From NCBI GenBank assembly GCA_964596345.1, contig CAZQSZ010000003.1, positions 310,001-374,000 of the forward strand: a DNA stretch of 64,000 nucleotides, read 5' to 3'. Source of the stretch: CADEDV01 sp964596345 (lineage in GTDB: Bacteria; Bacteroidota; Bacteroidia; Chitinophagales; Chitinophagaceae). The position numbers and the translations under genes are program-made. The notes below the pieces were generated by a model, which searched no databases, was not told the DNA's origin, and was given only the letters and a program-made list of their open reading frames with translations. Numbering within the stretch: the first letter of the stretch is position 1; each line of letters opens with the position of its first letter. Of the stretch, positions 40,491-49,263 are shown in pieces.

Positions 40491-41056
40491 ATACAATAAT
40501 TCTTGCATCACAGTCACCACGGCGTAAACAATTACTGGAATGGGCTGAAGTGCCTTTTGAAGTAGTAGTGAAAGAAACGGACGAACGATTTCCCCCGGGA
40601 ATTACAGCGGAAGAAGTGTCGGTTTATATTGCCAGGAATAAAGCATTAGCCGTACAGGCGATGCGCAATGAGACTGAAACTGTATTAGCAGCTGATACCA
40701 TTGTGGTGTTGGGTGATGATCATATTCTTGGCAAACCGGTTCACCGGGAGGATGCTGTGAGTATGTTACTGGCCCTGGCAGGAGAAAAGCACCGGGTGGT
40801 AACCGGGGTGGTCATAAGAAAGGGGGGTATTGAAATCGCCTTTGCAGATGTAACGGAAGTGGAATTTCATGACCTGTCAGTTGAACAGATTGAGTTTTAC
40901 GTGGATAAATATAAACCTTACGATAAAGCCGGTGCTTACGCCATCCAGGAGTGGATCGGTGTGGTGGGAATTAAATCTATCAAAGGCGATTTCTATAATG
41001 TCATGGGTCTGCCGGTAAGCAGGGTGGTGCTGGCTTTGCATCAACTAAATGCTTAA
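40487..41056 (+). CDS. maf: Maf-family nucleoside triphosphate pyrophosphatase
   Basis: A 189-residue house-cleaning enzyme that hydrolyses non-canonical or excess nucleoside triphosphates. Signature SQSPRRKQLLEWAEVPFEV (7-25), the ETVLAADTIVVLGD catalytic Asp loop, the RVVTGVVI segment and KAGAYAIQEW are all present. The WAEV and QEW pattern is typical of the dTTP/UTP-type (YhdE) group. Overlaps the UbiA gene by four bases; DUF2851 follows 47 nt later. Confidence 0.92.
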   Translation: MNTIILASQSPRRKQLLEWAEVPFEVVVKETDERFPPGITAEEVSVYIARNKALAVQAMRNETETVLAADTIVVLGDDHILGKPVHREDAVSMLLALAGEKHRVVTGVVIRKGGIEIAFADVTEVEFHDLSVEQIEFYVDKYKPYDKAGAYAIQEWIGVVGIKSIKGDFYNVMGLPVSRVVLALHQLNA

Positions 41057-41103
41057 CTTAGGGAAAGGTTAGCCGGTTGTAGCAATAAATAAACTGTTAT
41101 CCC

Positions 41104-42357
41104 ATGACAGAGCGATTGCTGCAATATATCTGGCAATTCCAGTATTATAATAAAGGACAATTATCAACAGCTGCAGGAGAGCCGCTGCAAATAATATTTC
41201 CCGGCCAGTTCAATACAAACCAGGGTCCTGATTTCAGTGATGCCAAAATTAAAATCGGAACAACTACCTGGGCGGGTACCATAGAGTTGCATATCAATAC
41301 TTCTGATTGGCAAAAACATAATCACCAGCAGGATAATAATTATATTAATGTCATTCTACATGTGGTATGGGAAGACGATACGAAAGCCAATGCGCTGCCG
41401 GTATTGGAGCTGAAAAGCAGGGTTCCTAAAGTTTTACTGCAGCGCTATGAAGAATTGATGCTCTCTTCTTCCTTTATTCCCTGCGAGAAAACGATCCATA
41501 CAGTCCGGGATATTACCTGGAAAAGCTGGAAGGAACGATTGCTGGCGGAACGGCTACTACGCAAAGCAGCGGTGGTAGAAACATACCTGCAGCAGAACAA
41601 TTATCATTGGGAAGCCACGTTTTGGTGGTTGCTGGCCCGGAATTTTGGAATGAAAGTAAATGCCGATGCTTTTGAAGCGGTTGCCCGCTCTTTGTCCATT
41701 AATATTCTTGCGAAACATAAAAACCAGATCCATCAGCTGGAAGCATTATTGCTGGGGCAGGCAGGCTTACTGAATGAAAATTTTACGGAAGATTATCCTG
41801 TCATGTTACAAAAAGAATATACATTCTATAAAAACAAATACGGCCTCCAGCCGGTCAATAACCCGGTGTTTTCGTTGCGGATGCGACCCGGGAATTTTCC
41901 GGCGGTCCGGCTGGCACAACTGGCCATGCTGGTCCATGATTCCGTTCATTTGTTCTCAGAAATTAAAGAAGCTGCTGATGTAAAGAAGGTTAAATCCCGG
42001 TTTGATATCACGGCCAATGATTACTGGCATTATCATTACCGGTTTGATGAACTTTCCGCATTCCGGAAAAAGAAACTGGGAGCAACGATGATTGATAATA
42101 TCGTCATTAATACAATCGCACCGGTACTATTTGCCTATGGCAATTATCATAAAGAGCAACCGTATAAAGACAAAGCCCTGCTGTGGCTGGAAGAAACAAC
42201 TGCCGAAATGAATGTGATCACCAGGGGATTTGAGAAGCTGGGGCTGGAAAACAGGACCGCTTATGATTCGCAGGCATTGATTGAATTAAAAAATAATTAC
42301 TGTCAATCAAAACGCTGCCTCGATTGTGGGGTGGGGAATGCCCTCCTGAAGCAATAA
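41104..42357 (+). CDS. DUF2851-family protein
   Basis: A 417-residue soluble protein, uncharacterised but conserved in Bacteroidota. The opening MTERLLQYIWQFQYYNKGQL and the PGQFNTNQGPDFSDAKIKIGTTTWAGTIELH block are the family signature; the C-terminal CQSKRCLDCGVGNALL carries three Cys in a CxxxxCLDC pattern that may bind a metal. The N-terminal GTIELH and HVVWEDD segments suggest a nuclease-like fold, which is an inference only. Same strand as maf; ends at a hairpin shared with the T9SS gene. Confidence 0.85.
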   Translation: MTERLLQYIWQFQYYNKGQLSTAAGEPLQIIFPGQFNTNQGPDFSDAKIKIGTTTWAGTIELHINTSDWQKHNHQQDNNYINVILHVVWEDDTKANALPVLELKSRVPKVLLQRYEELMLSSSFIPCEKTIHTVRDITWKSWKERLLAERLLRKAAVVETYLQQNNYHWEATFWWLLARNFGMKVNADAFEAVARSLSINILAKHKNQIHQLEALLLGQAGLLNENFTEDYPVMLQKEYTFYKNKYGLQPVNNPVFSLRMRPGNFPAVRLAQLAMLVHDSVHLFSEIKEAADVKKVKSRFDITANDYWHYHYRFDELSAFRKKKLGATMIDNIVINTIAPVLFAYGNYHKEQPYKDKALLWLEETTAEMNVITRGFEKLGLENRTAYDSQALIELKNNYCQSKRCLDCGVGNALLKQ

Positions 42358-42359
42358 AA

Positions 42360-42386
42360 AGCCGGGATGAATAGCTCATCCCGGCT
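42360..42386 (-). terminator. terminator between DUF2851 and the T9SS gene
   Basis: An 11-bp stem (AGCCGGGATGA with its complement, 42376-42386) and a 5-nt loop. The T-run (five T) follows on the minus strand, so it mainly serves the minus-strand gene that ends at 42399. Confidence 0.8.
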
Positions 42387-42398
42387 GTACAGTGCAGC

Positions 42399-43766
42399 TT
42401 AATTCTTAATGATCGTTTGGGCTGTGTACTTCTGGTTATTGACCATGTGGATGATATAAATGCCTGCCTCTACTTTGTCGGCTAAAGTGATCTCTACCTG
42501 CTGTGAACTCTCTTTAATGCTGTAGTGAATTTTTATATTTCTGCCACTGATATCTGTAATGATGATCTTCTCGGGACGCATACCCGGGGCATAACGAACG
42601 ATGAACTTATTGTCGAAAGGGACCGGGAAGATACTGAACCCGTTTTTGGGTTCTGTATAGGTGTGAACGATCTTACTGTTGATAGAATATCCGTTGCTGT
42701 TGGTGTATTTGATCATATAGTGGTTATTTCCGGGTAAAGGATTTTTATCAATGTGAGTGAATTTGCTTATCGCTGATTCTTTTTTCTCAAAGCTGTCAAT
42801 AACACTGAAACTGCTGCCGTCGGCTGACCGCAGTATTTTGAATGTACCGGCGGGAGCGGCTGTATTCATCTCCCAGTTCAGCTTGTTGCTATTGTCAGCA
42901 GTGACATTGATTGTAAATGATATGAATTGAACAGATAATGCCAGTAATGCACTGCAACTATTGCAACTGGTAAACACCTGCGCAGATCCCCAGTTATTCG
43001 GCTGGCATCCCCAGGGGATACAGCCGGAATCGGAAGTATGACTGTTGCCGAGACAGGCCAGCAACCCTGTATTATTTGTAAGCTGCCCGTAAAACTGGGA
43101 AAACTGACGAACATACAAACAGGCATTGCCAGTTGGCACGGAATAACTGTTGGCTACTTTATTGATAAGGACAGCCATTTGGGTGCTGCTGCCATTTCCC
43201 AGGCAAACGGATCCGGCAGATGCCAACGGATCATGAATGATGCCCCAGAATTCAGCAGTCCCCCTGTTTACGAACCAGGAATGGGCGTTATTAATGACCA
43301 GGTACTGGTTTGACATTTTAAAAACCGAACCGGTGGTGGCATTAATGATAAGGTTGGGATTGGATAAAGTGGCATTGTTGACCAGGGAAAGATTTCGCTG
43401 TATTTCGCAGGTACCATAGTTATAAATAGAACAGCCGCCGGTAAAGATCAACCCGGAACCAATCCCGGATGTAATCACAAATCGGGCACCGGGCAGTACA
43501 TAGATGGTACCGCTATCCATGTAAAATTTGTCAATAGAAAGATCACCACAAACAACCAGGGTACCACCTTTCAGGGAAAGGGTATTAAACAGAGTTGTCG
43601 TGCCATAAAACCATTTGGTGGTTGCGTTGTGTAATTCTTCCCCGTCTGTAACCAATGGTTCAGTTCCTGTGCAATCAGGTGGCACAGGTGGTGCGGTGAT
43701 GCATTGCGAAAAACCGTTACGGGATGTAAAAAGAAAAAAGAGCAGGATCAGTAAGGGGGCTTTCAT
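42399..43766 (-). CDS. T9SS-exported surface protein (type A sorting domain)
   Basis: The ATG with its A at 43766 (455 residues) puts a signal peptide at the start (MKAPLLILLFFLFTSRNGFSQ). The N-terminal half (30-250) has repeated short Gly/Asn turns and beta runs (TLVVCGDLSIDKFYMDSGT, IYVLPGARFVITSG), which suggests a right-handed beta-helix or beta-solenoid. Then an Fn3-like region (about 280-365) and a C-terminal sorting domain (NGFSIFPVPFDNKFIVRY ... YTAQTIIKN). Binding or structural role at the cell surface is likely; no catalytic motif is seen. Confidence 0.8.
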   Translation of the reverse strand: MKAPLLILLFFLFTSRNGFSQCITAPPVPPDCTGTEPLVTDGEELHNATTKWFYGTTTLFNTLSLKGGTLVVCGDLSIDKFYMDSGTIYVLPGARFVITSGIGSGLIFTGGCSIYNYGTCEIQRNLSLVNNATLSNPNLIINATTGSVFKMSNQYLVINNAHSWFVNRGTAEFWGIIHDPLASAGSVCLGNGSSTQMAVLINKVANSYSVPTGNACLYVRQFSQFYGQLTNNTGLLACLGNSHTSDSGCIPWGCQPNNWGSAQVFTSCNSCSALLALSVQFISFTINVTADNSNKLNWEMNTAAPAGTFKILRSADGSSFSVIDSFEKKESAISKFTHIDKNPLPGNNHYMIKYTNSNGYSINSKIVHTYTEPKNGFSIFPVPFDNKFIVRYAPGMRPEKIIITDISGRNIKIHYSIKESSQQVEITLADKVEAGIYIIHMVNNQKYTAQTIIKN

Positions 43767-44040
43767 CTCATGTGTTTTAAAAATAAGATCACCGGCAAAA
43801 AGCCTTTCACGATCGTTTTCACACATAAGAGCCAGCACGGTTTTCAGGATATCGGGATACCTGGTTTTTCAGAGTTTGGACTTATGTTCAGGCCTTTTGC
43901 CGGGTGACCTGGTATTGGATGTTTACTAACCCAAACTATGATAATGATTGGCTGGCTGCAAGTCAACCGGAAGCAAACGAACGGATTGCTGCATGAACTG
44001 CAACTAAACCGGCATGAATGAATCAGCGATGAATAATTTT

Positions 44041-44748
44041 TTATTTATCCAGCCAATCTTTGAAGTCATGAACCCTTTTGCGGCTCACAATAACTTCCTT
44101 ATCTGTTGCCGGGGAAAGATAAAGTTTGAGACGATTTCCAAAATAGGCATGGATCTCTTTGACCGTTGGTAATGAAATAATAAATGAACGGTTCACCCGG
44201 AAGAACAGGGTGGGAGAGAGGAGGTTTTCTAATTGCTCAATACGGTATTCCAGCAAAAATTTCTGGTTGTCGAAGGTTTTAAAAAAGATAAAGCGTTCCT
44301 GTGAAAAGAAATAAGCGATCTGTCCCACAGGAATAGATAGTAAACGCTGACCTTGCTTGACAAGAAACCTTTCTTTAAAAGGACCGGCTGTTAACGGTTT
44401 GCTGTTAGTGCTGTTGGTGAACTGATCAAAACTGAGTAGTTTTTCTTCTGTACCCGGAAGGCTGTTCAGTATCTGCCGGATGGTTTTATAACGAAAGGCG
44501 GCAAAATTATACTCGGCTGTTTTCGTAGAAAAAGTTACAACGGCTTTTACATCCTTGTAATTCATCCCGGTTATCATTTCCTCATTGGCCAGTATAAGGT
44601 CGGGGATATTGTTTTTAGTCAGCCATTCTGCAGCGGCAAACATATCACCCGTGACACCCACCACCCGGATGGAATCATCTATTTCACTGAGGATATCTTT
44701 TATTTGCTGAACCATCCCCTTTTCATATTCTATCACCAGTACATTCAT
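44041..44748 (-). CDS. LytTR-type regulator with degenerate receiver domain
   Basis: The ATG with its A at 44748 gives 235 residues. The C-terminal LytTR DNA-binding domain (about 128-230) is intact: RFLVKQGQRLLSIPVGQIAYFFSQERF, FFRVNRSFIISLPTVKEI and the final VSRKRVHDFKDWL. The N-terminal receiver fold is there in outline but its phosphorylation site is gone: the acid pair DD is Glu7-Tyr8 (VLVIEYE), the acceptor Asp is Asn55 (LILANEEM), and the KP motif is absent. It therefore cannot be a classical phospho-switch. No histidine kinase is adjacent. A 12-bp inverted repeat lies 85 nt upstream. Confidence 0.85.
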   Translation of the reverse strand: MNVLVIEYEKGMVQQIKDILSEIDDSIRVVGVTGDMFAAAEWLTKNNIPDLILANEEMITGMNYKDVKAVVTFSTKTAEYNFAAFRYKTIRQILNSLPGTEEKLLSFDQFTNSTNSKPLTAGPFKERFLVKQGQRLLSIPVGQIAYFFSQERFIFFKTFDNQKFLLEYRIEQLENLLSPTLFFRVNRSFIISLPTVKEIHAYFGNRLKLYLSPATDKEVIVSRKRVHDFKDWLDK

Positions 44749-44832
44749 GGCATCACTATTATCCTTCCGGAAACAGCAAAGATTACAAGTGTAAAAGAAT
44801 AAATAAAAGATTATAAGCATCAACTGCTGAAA

Positions 44833-44866
44833 GCGATGAATGAAATGAAGTCAGTTCATTCATCGC
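44833..44866. promoter_or_regulatory. 12-bp inverted repeat upstream of the LytTR gene
   Basis: GCGATGAATGAA (44833-44844) and its exact complement TTCATTCATCGC (44855-44866), spaced 10 nt, lie 85 nt upstream of the LytTR start and 36 nt past the osmC stop. Related GATGAAT and TGAATGAAT words occur at 44013-44035. An autoregulatory LytTR site is possible; there is no T-run to make it a good terminator for osmC. Confidence 0.4.
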
Positions 44867-44901
44867 AAAAATTGATACAGATGTAAATCGCTAAAAAAAT
44901 G

Positions 44902-45315
44902 TTAACTCCAGCTGCCCCAATCAATCTTTACTTCAATGTCGGGGTGGATACTCTTCATCACCGGGCAGGTATCGCCGGTATGTTTCAGGATGATTTTTGT
45001 TTTTTGCTCTATGTTTTTTAATGCTTCAGGGATATGAAATACTAACTCAATTCCGCCCACTCTTCTCGGGTCGGCTTTCATGATCTTGAGTACTTCAATT
45101 TTTATATCGTTCAGGTCAAAGCCCATGGTCCTTGCTTTAATGCCCATTACCGTGATCATACAGGTGCCCAGTGATGTGGCCAGCAGATCGGTGGGAGAGA
45201 AACGTTCACCTTTACCATTATTGTCAACCGGGGCATCCGTCTCAAAATAACTACCGCTTTTAAGATGGGTGCAGGTGGTTCTCAGGTCACCATTATACAC
45301 AACTGAAGATGTCAT
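44902..45315 (-). CDS. OsmC-family peroxiredoxin-like protein
   Basis: The ATG with its A at 45315 (137 residues) starts MTSSVVYNGD. The family layout is complete: ERFSPTDLLATSLGTCMITVMG with the first active Cys and GDTCPVMKSI with the second. OsmC/Ohr proteins reduce organic hydroperoxides with two Cys; the spacing fits the OsmC/YhfA subgroup. Acts in the cytoplasm. It is divergent from a secreted beta-rich protein. Confidence 0.85.
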   Translation of the reverse strand: MTSSVVYNGDLRTTCTHLKSGSYFETDAPVDNNGKGERFSPTDLLATSLGTCMITVMGIKARTMGFDLNDIKIEVLKIMKADPRRVGGIELVFHIPEALKNIEQKTKIILKHTGDTCPVMKSIHPDIEVKIDWGSWS

Positions 45316-45463
45316 TATCAATTTTTGCCCTAAATTTACGTTATAGCCCTGAGCAGGACGAAAAGAAGCAAAAGAGTTTTGGCTTTTTCTTTCAGAACAG
45401 AGCGGCATCTTTTCAATACTTTTTCTCGTTTATGTTCCCGGTTAACCAATAAAATATAGCTCC

Positions 45464-46264
45464 GTGAAGAAATTAAGTTTTTTACTGCTGTTTGCCATTG
45501 CAGGTATTGCTGCCGTTGCACAGGATTCCACCTATCTATCCCGTGAAGAACGTAAAGAAACCCGCAGGGAAGCGATCAATAATCGTATCCGCCAGGCAGA
45601 GGAAGGAACCCTGGTGTTCAGGAAGCAAAGTATATTCGGTATCCAGGCCCGCACCAACGGGTATGGCATTTTTTATGAACTGGGCAAAATGAAAAGTACC
45701 CGTAAGACCAACATCTACCGGATTGATATCACAGAAACCAAAAGCCCAAAAGAAGAAAAATTTATCAGCAGTGGTTTTTTTGGTAACTCATTTGTGTATG
45801 GGAAGCAGAATTATTTTTACCCGGTCACATTGGGTTTTGGACAGCAGTATATTTTCGGGCAAAAAGGAAATAAGAATGGAGTCGTTGTAACAGGAGTGTA
45901 CAATGCCGGTATCTCCATCGGCCTGCTTCGTCCTTATTACGTCGTGGTGAATGATCCCGGCAGCGGCACCGAACGGACGATAAAATATTCACAGGAAGAC
46001 AGTGCTTTGTTCCTCGGCCCCACCATTTCCGGCGGAGGCGGTTTAGGTAAGGGCTGGAGCGAAATGAAAATAAAACCCGGTGCTTTTGCCAAAGTAGCCA
46101 TGCGATTCGATTATGGCCGCTTTAATGAAATGGTTTCCGGGCTGGAAATAGGCATGAGCCTGGAAGTCTACGGCTCTAAAATTCCGATCATGCTACTGCA
46201 ACAAAAGGATAAGAGCATGTTTTTCCAGGGCTATGTGGCCATCCTGTTTGGCCGTCGGAAGTAA
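45464..46264 (+). CDS. secreted hypothetical protein, probable outer-membrane beta barrel
   Basis: A 266-residue protein starting at GTG (45464); no ATG precedes the signal peptide (MKKLSFLLLFAIAGIAAVAQ). The mature part has alternating aromatic/hydrophobic strands (NGYGIFYELGKM, KNIYRID-like, FFGNSFVYGKQNYFYP, FGQQYIFGQKG) and ends YVAILFGRRK, which looks like a small outer-membrane barrel. No family recognised. Its stop overlaps the promoter region of lipA. Confidence 0.6.
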   Translation: MKKLSFLLLFAIAGIAAVAQDSTYLSREERKETRREAINNRIRQAEEGTLVFRKQSIFGIQARTNGYGIFYELGKMKSTRKTNIYRIDITETKSPKEEKFISSGFFGNSFVYGKQNYFYPVTLGFGQQYIFGQKGNKNGVVVTGVYNAGISIGLLRPYYVVVNDPGSGTERTIKYSQEDSALFLGPTISGGGGLGKGWSEMKIKPGAFAKVAMRFDYGRFNEMVSGLEIGMSLEVYGSKIPIMLLQQKDKSMFFQGYVAILFGRRK

Positions 46265-46278
46265 TGGGCTTATTTTTG
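46248..46278 (+). promoter_or_regulatory. consensus promoter of lipA, probably leaderless
   Basis: TTG at 46248-46250, 20 nt, then TATTTTTG at 46271-46278, a perfect match to TAnnTTTG. The -7 box ends only 4 nt before the ATG at 46283, so transcription should start at or just inside the start codon. The -33 box lies inside the end of the preceding gene. Confidence 0.6.
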
Positions 46279-46282
46279 TGCT

Positions 46283-47218
46283 ATGACTGAACTCCCCGTA
46301 GTCCCGGCAAATAGCGAAAAGGAAACGAAAACCAGGAAGCCCGACTGGCTTCGTGTAAAACTCCCCATTGGCGAAAGTTATAAGCATGTTAGAGGGCTTG
46401 TTGACAGCCACAAACTGCACACGATCTGCGAAAGCGGTAATTGCCCCAATATGGGTGAATGCTGGGGTGCAGGAACAGCGACTTTTATGATCCTTGGGAA
46501 TACCTGTACCAGGAGTTGTGGTTTTTGTGCGGTGGCAACCGGTCGTCCTGACCCCGTTGATTGGGATGAGCCACAGCGGGTGGCAGAAGCTATTCACCTG
46601 ATGAAGGTGAAACACGCTGTGATCACTTCGGTGGACAGGGATGAACTGGCAGACGGTGGCTCCATTATCTGGCACAATACGATCAAAGCAGTAAAGTCAT
46701 TGAATCCGGGTACCACACTCGAAACCCTGATCCCCGATTTTAAAGGAAAGAAAGAAGATATACAGCGGGTGATCGATGCGGCACCTGAAGTGGTATCACA
46801 TAATATTGAAACGGTAGAGAGACTGACCCGCCAGGTTCGGATCCAGGCCCGTTACTGGCGGAGTATGGAAGTGATCAGGACATTGAAAGAAGGGGGCATG
46901 AGAACCAAGAGTGGCATCATGCTCGGTTTGGGTGAGACCAAAGAAGAAGTGATACAAACTATTAAAGACCTGAAAGAAAATGGATGTGATGTGATCACGA
47001 TTGGCCAGTACCTGCAGCCGACAAAAAAACATTTACCTGTTCACCGGTTTGTACACCCGGATGAATTTGCCGAATACCAGGAACTGGGATATATGATCGG
47101 GCTTGATTATATCGAAAGCGGCCCGTTGGTCCGTTCTTCTTACCATAGTGAAAGACATGTATTCGCCGGTCTTGGCAGGAAAGAATGGGAGATGAAGAAA
47201 GCTGCAGTTCAGTCCTGA
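46283..47218 (+). CDS. lipA: lipoyl synthase
   Basis: A 311-residue radical SAM enzyme that inserts two sulfur atoms into octanoyl groups on E2 and H proteins. The auxiliary cluster is CESGNCPNMGEC (C-x4-C-x5-C) and the SAM cluster is CTRSCGFC (C-x3-C-x2-C). The C-terminal SGPLVRSSYHSERHVF with the Ser ligand of the auxiliary cluster is present. Length is standard. lipB is not adjacent. The product is needed by the pyruvate dehydrogenase whose E1 beta is at 20392. Confidence 0.96.
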   Translation: MTELPVVPANSEKETKTRKPDWLRVKLPIGESYKHVRGLVDSHKLHTICESGNCPNMGECWGAGTATFMILGNTCTRSCGFCAVATGRPDPVDWDEPQRVAEAIHLMKVKHAVITSVDRDELADGGSIIWHNTIKAVKSLNPGTTLETLIPDFKGKKEDIQRVIDAAPEVVSHNIETVERLTRQVRIQARYWRSMEVIRTLKEGGMRTKSGIMLGLGETKEEVIQTIKDLKENGCDVITIGQYLQPTKKHLPVHRFVHPDEFAEYQELGYMIGLDYIESGPLVRSSYHSERHVFAGLGRKEWEMKKAAVQS

Positions 47219-47272
47219 GGTTTGCCTTTTTGTAGGTAACTTGCTTCTTCAATTTGTAAGGCAGCCATCACC

Positions 47273-49240
47273 ATGAAAAGTTTGAGCCGTATCTTCTTTA
47301 TTCTACCTGCACTTCTTCTCAGCTGCGTTATTGTTGCCCAACCCGGAACGTATATTCTCAATGGTTCCGCCATTCAAAATACCTGTAATTGTTATACGTT
47401 AACCCCGGCGGTGAACACACAGAGCGGTAGTGTGTGGAATGCAACCAAGATCAGTCTCAATAATCCCTTTGATTTTGTTTTCAATGTTTTTTTAGGCTGT
47501 ACTGATGCTAATGGTGCGGACGGTATTTCTTTTACCTTACAACCGATCAGCACCAGTGTGGGCACTTCGGGCGGTGGTCTGGGCTTTGAAGGTATTGTGC
47601 CATCAGTTGGTATTTTACTGGATACCTGGCAAAATGTAAATAATAATGATCCTGCAGAAGACCATATCAGCATCAATAAAAATGGGAATCTGACACATGG
47701 AACTGACCTTGCCGGCCCGGTACAGGCTTCACCTGCTAATCCCAATATTGAAGACTGCCAATGGCATACGTTGCGGATCGTATGGGACCCGGTTACCAAA
47801 CAATTAAGTACATATTTTGATGGCGTATTCCGGCTGCAAACAACGGTTGACCTGGTGGCCACCGTTTTTAATAATGACCCAATGGTATATTGGGGTTTCA
47901 GTGCAGCTACCGGAGGCTCTAACAACCTGCAGCAGTTCTGCACAGCTTTGAACCCCGGCTTTACTACTAATCTTACGAATAATACTGCTTGTTATGATAA
48001 TATCCCGGTAAGTGTAAGTTTTACCAATACATCACAATCATTTGCCCCCATCACCAGTTTTTACTGGGATTTTGGAAATGGGAATACGAGTACGGCACCC
48101 AATCCCCCCGCACAATTATATACTACTCCCGGTATTTACAATGTGAAAGTGGCAATTACCGGACTTGATGGTTGCTTCAGCGATACCTTGCGAAAAACAA
48201 TTACAATAGGAGATAAACCCGTTGCAAATTTCAACGTGTTTGATACTTGCAATGGGAACACTCCCCGTATTGTTGAAAGCTCGTTGGTAACAGTGGGTTC
48301 CGTATCACAATGGAACTGGCTGCTGGATGGTAACCCGGTTTCCACTTCCCAATTACCACAGTTAGCAGGGTTGGCAACGGGCCCGCACCAGTTACAATTA
48401 ACAGCAACCAGCAATCATGGATGTGTTTCACCCGTTTTAATAAAGCCATTCACTATAAACCCGAAACCGGTAATTGCCGGCCTGGCGGCCAACGGGTGTG
48501 CAGGATTGCCTGTATCTTTTTCGGGGCAGCAGATTGATAATGCCACTACCATTGCACAATGGAACTGGCAGAGCAGTGCTAACCAAACAGCCGCAACGCA
48601 AAATGCTGCGTTCATATTCAATACCCCCGGAAATGAGAATGCCGTACTGACGGCAACTGCAACCAACGGATGCCTTGCAGACCCGGTTACTGTTCCGGTA
48701 TTTATCAATACGGTTACTGCCCATGCAGGCAACGATACGGTGATCATACAGAATGTACCTTTTCCATTACAGAGCAGCCATACTATTGCCGGAGCAGCAA
48801 GCAGCCTTACGACGTTCATATGGTCGCCTGCAACAGGCCTGGATGATGCTGCCATTGCATTTCCTGTAACCATATTGCAGGATGACCAGACCTATTACTT
48901 TACTGTTACAACTGCTGAGGGTTGCGTGGCTAAGGATACGATCAACATTACCGTGTTCAAAGGGTCTGCGGTGTATGTACCAACTGGATTTACTCCCAAT
49001 AATGACGGATTGAACGAATTGCTGAAACCGTACTATGTCGGCATTCAGAAGCTGGATTACTTTACCGTCTATAACCGCTGGGGGGAAATGGTCTTTACAA
49101 CAAAAGATATAGCAACCGGTTGGGATGGCAGTTACAAAGGAGTAAAACAACCAACGGGCACTTATGTATGGATATGCAGGGCCACAGATTATGCCGGCAA
49201 AGTGTACCAGTTGAAAGGCACTTCAACGATCATACGATAA
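47273..49240 (+). CDS. T9SS surface protein with L-type lectin and PKD domains (type B sorting)
   Basis: A 655-residue exported protein. Signal peptide to about residue 24 (VIVAQPG). Residues 30-225 form an L-type lectin-like domain (GADGISFTLQP, GILLDTWQN, HTLRIVWDP, LSTYFDGVF), residues about 240-320 a PKD domain (SFYWDFGNGNTST), followed by further Ig/PKD-like repeats. The end (FTPNNDGLNELLKPYYVGI ... GTYVWICRATDYAGKVY) is the CHU_C/type B T9SS sorting domain, used by Bacteroidota proteins that remain attached or are secreted, including gliding adhesins. Carbohydrate binding is inferred from the lectin domain. Confidence 0.88.
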   Translation: MKSLSRIFFILPALLLSCVIVAQPGTYILNGSAIQNTCNCYTLTPAVNTQSGSVWNATKISLNNPFDFVFNVFLGCTDANGADGISFTLQPISTSVGTSGGGLGFEGIVPSVGILLDTWQNVNNNDPAEDHISINKNGNLTHGTDLAGPVQASPANPNIEDCQWHTLRIVWDPVTKQLSTYFDGVFRLQTTVDLVATVFNNDPMVYWGFSAATGGSNNLQQFCTALNPGFTTNLTNNTACYDNIPVSVSFTNTSQSFAPITSFYWDFGNGNTSTAPNPPAQLYTTPGIYNVKVAITGLDGCFSDTLRKTITIGDKPVANFNVFDTCNGNTPRIVESSLVTVGSVSQWNWLLDGNPVSTSQLPQLAGLATGPHQLQLTATSNHGCVSPVLIKPFTINPKPVIAGLAANGCAGLPVSFSGQQIDNATTIAQWNWQSSANQTAATQNAAFIFNTPGNENAVLTATATNGCLADPVTVPVFINTVTAHAGNDTVIIQNVPFPLQSSHTIAGAASSLTTFIWSPATGLDDAAIAFPVTILQDDQTYYFTVTTAEGCVAKDTINITVFKGSAVYVPTGFTPNNDGLNELLKPYYVGIQKLDYFTVYNRWGEMVFTTKDIATGWDGSYKGVKQPTGTYVWICRATDYAGKVYQLKGTSTIIR

Positions 49241-49263
49241 CTTCATCGCTAAATACAGTAGCT

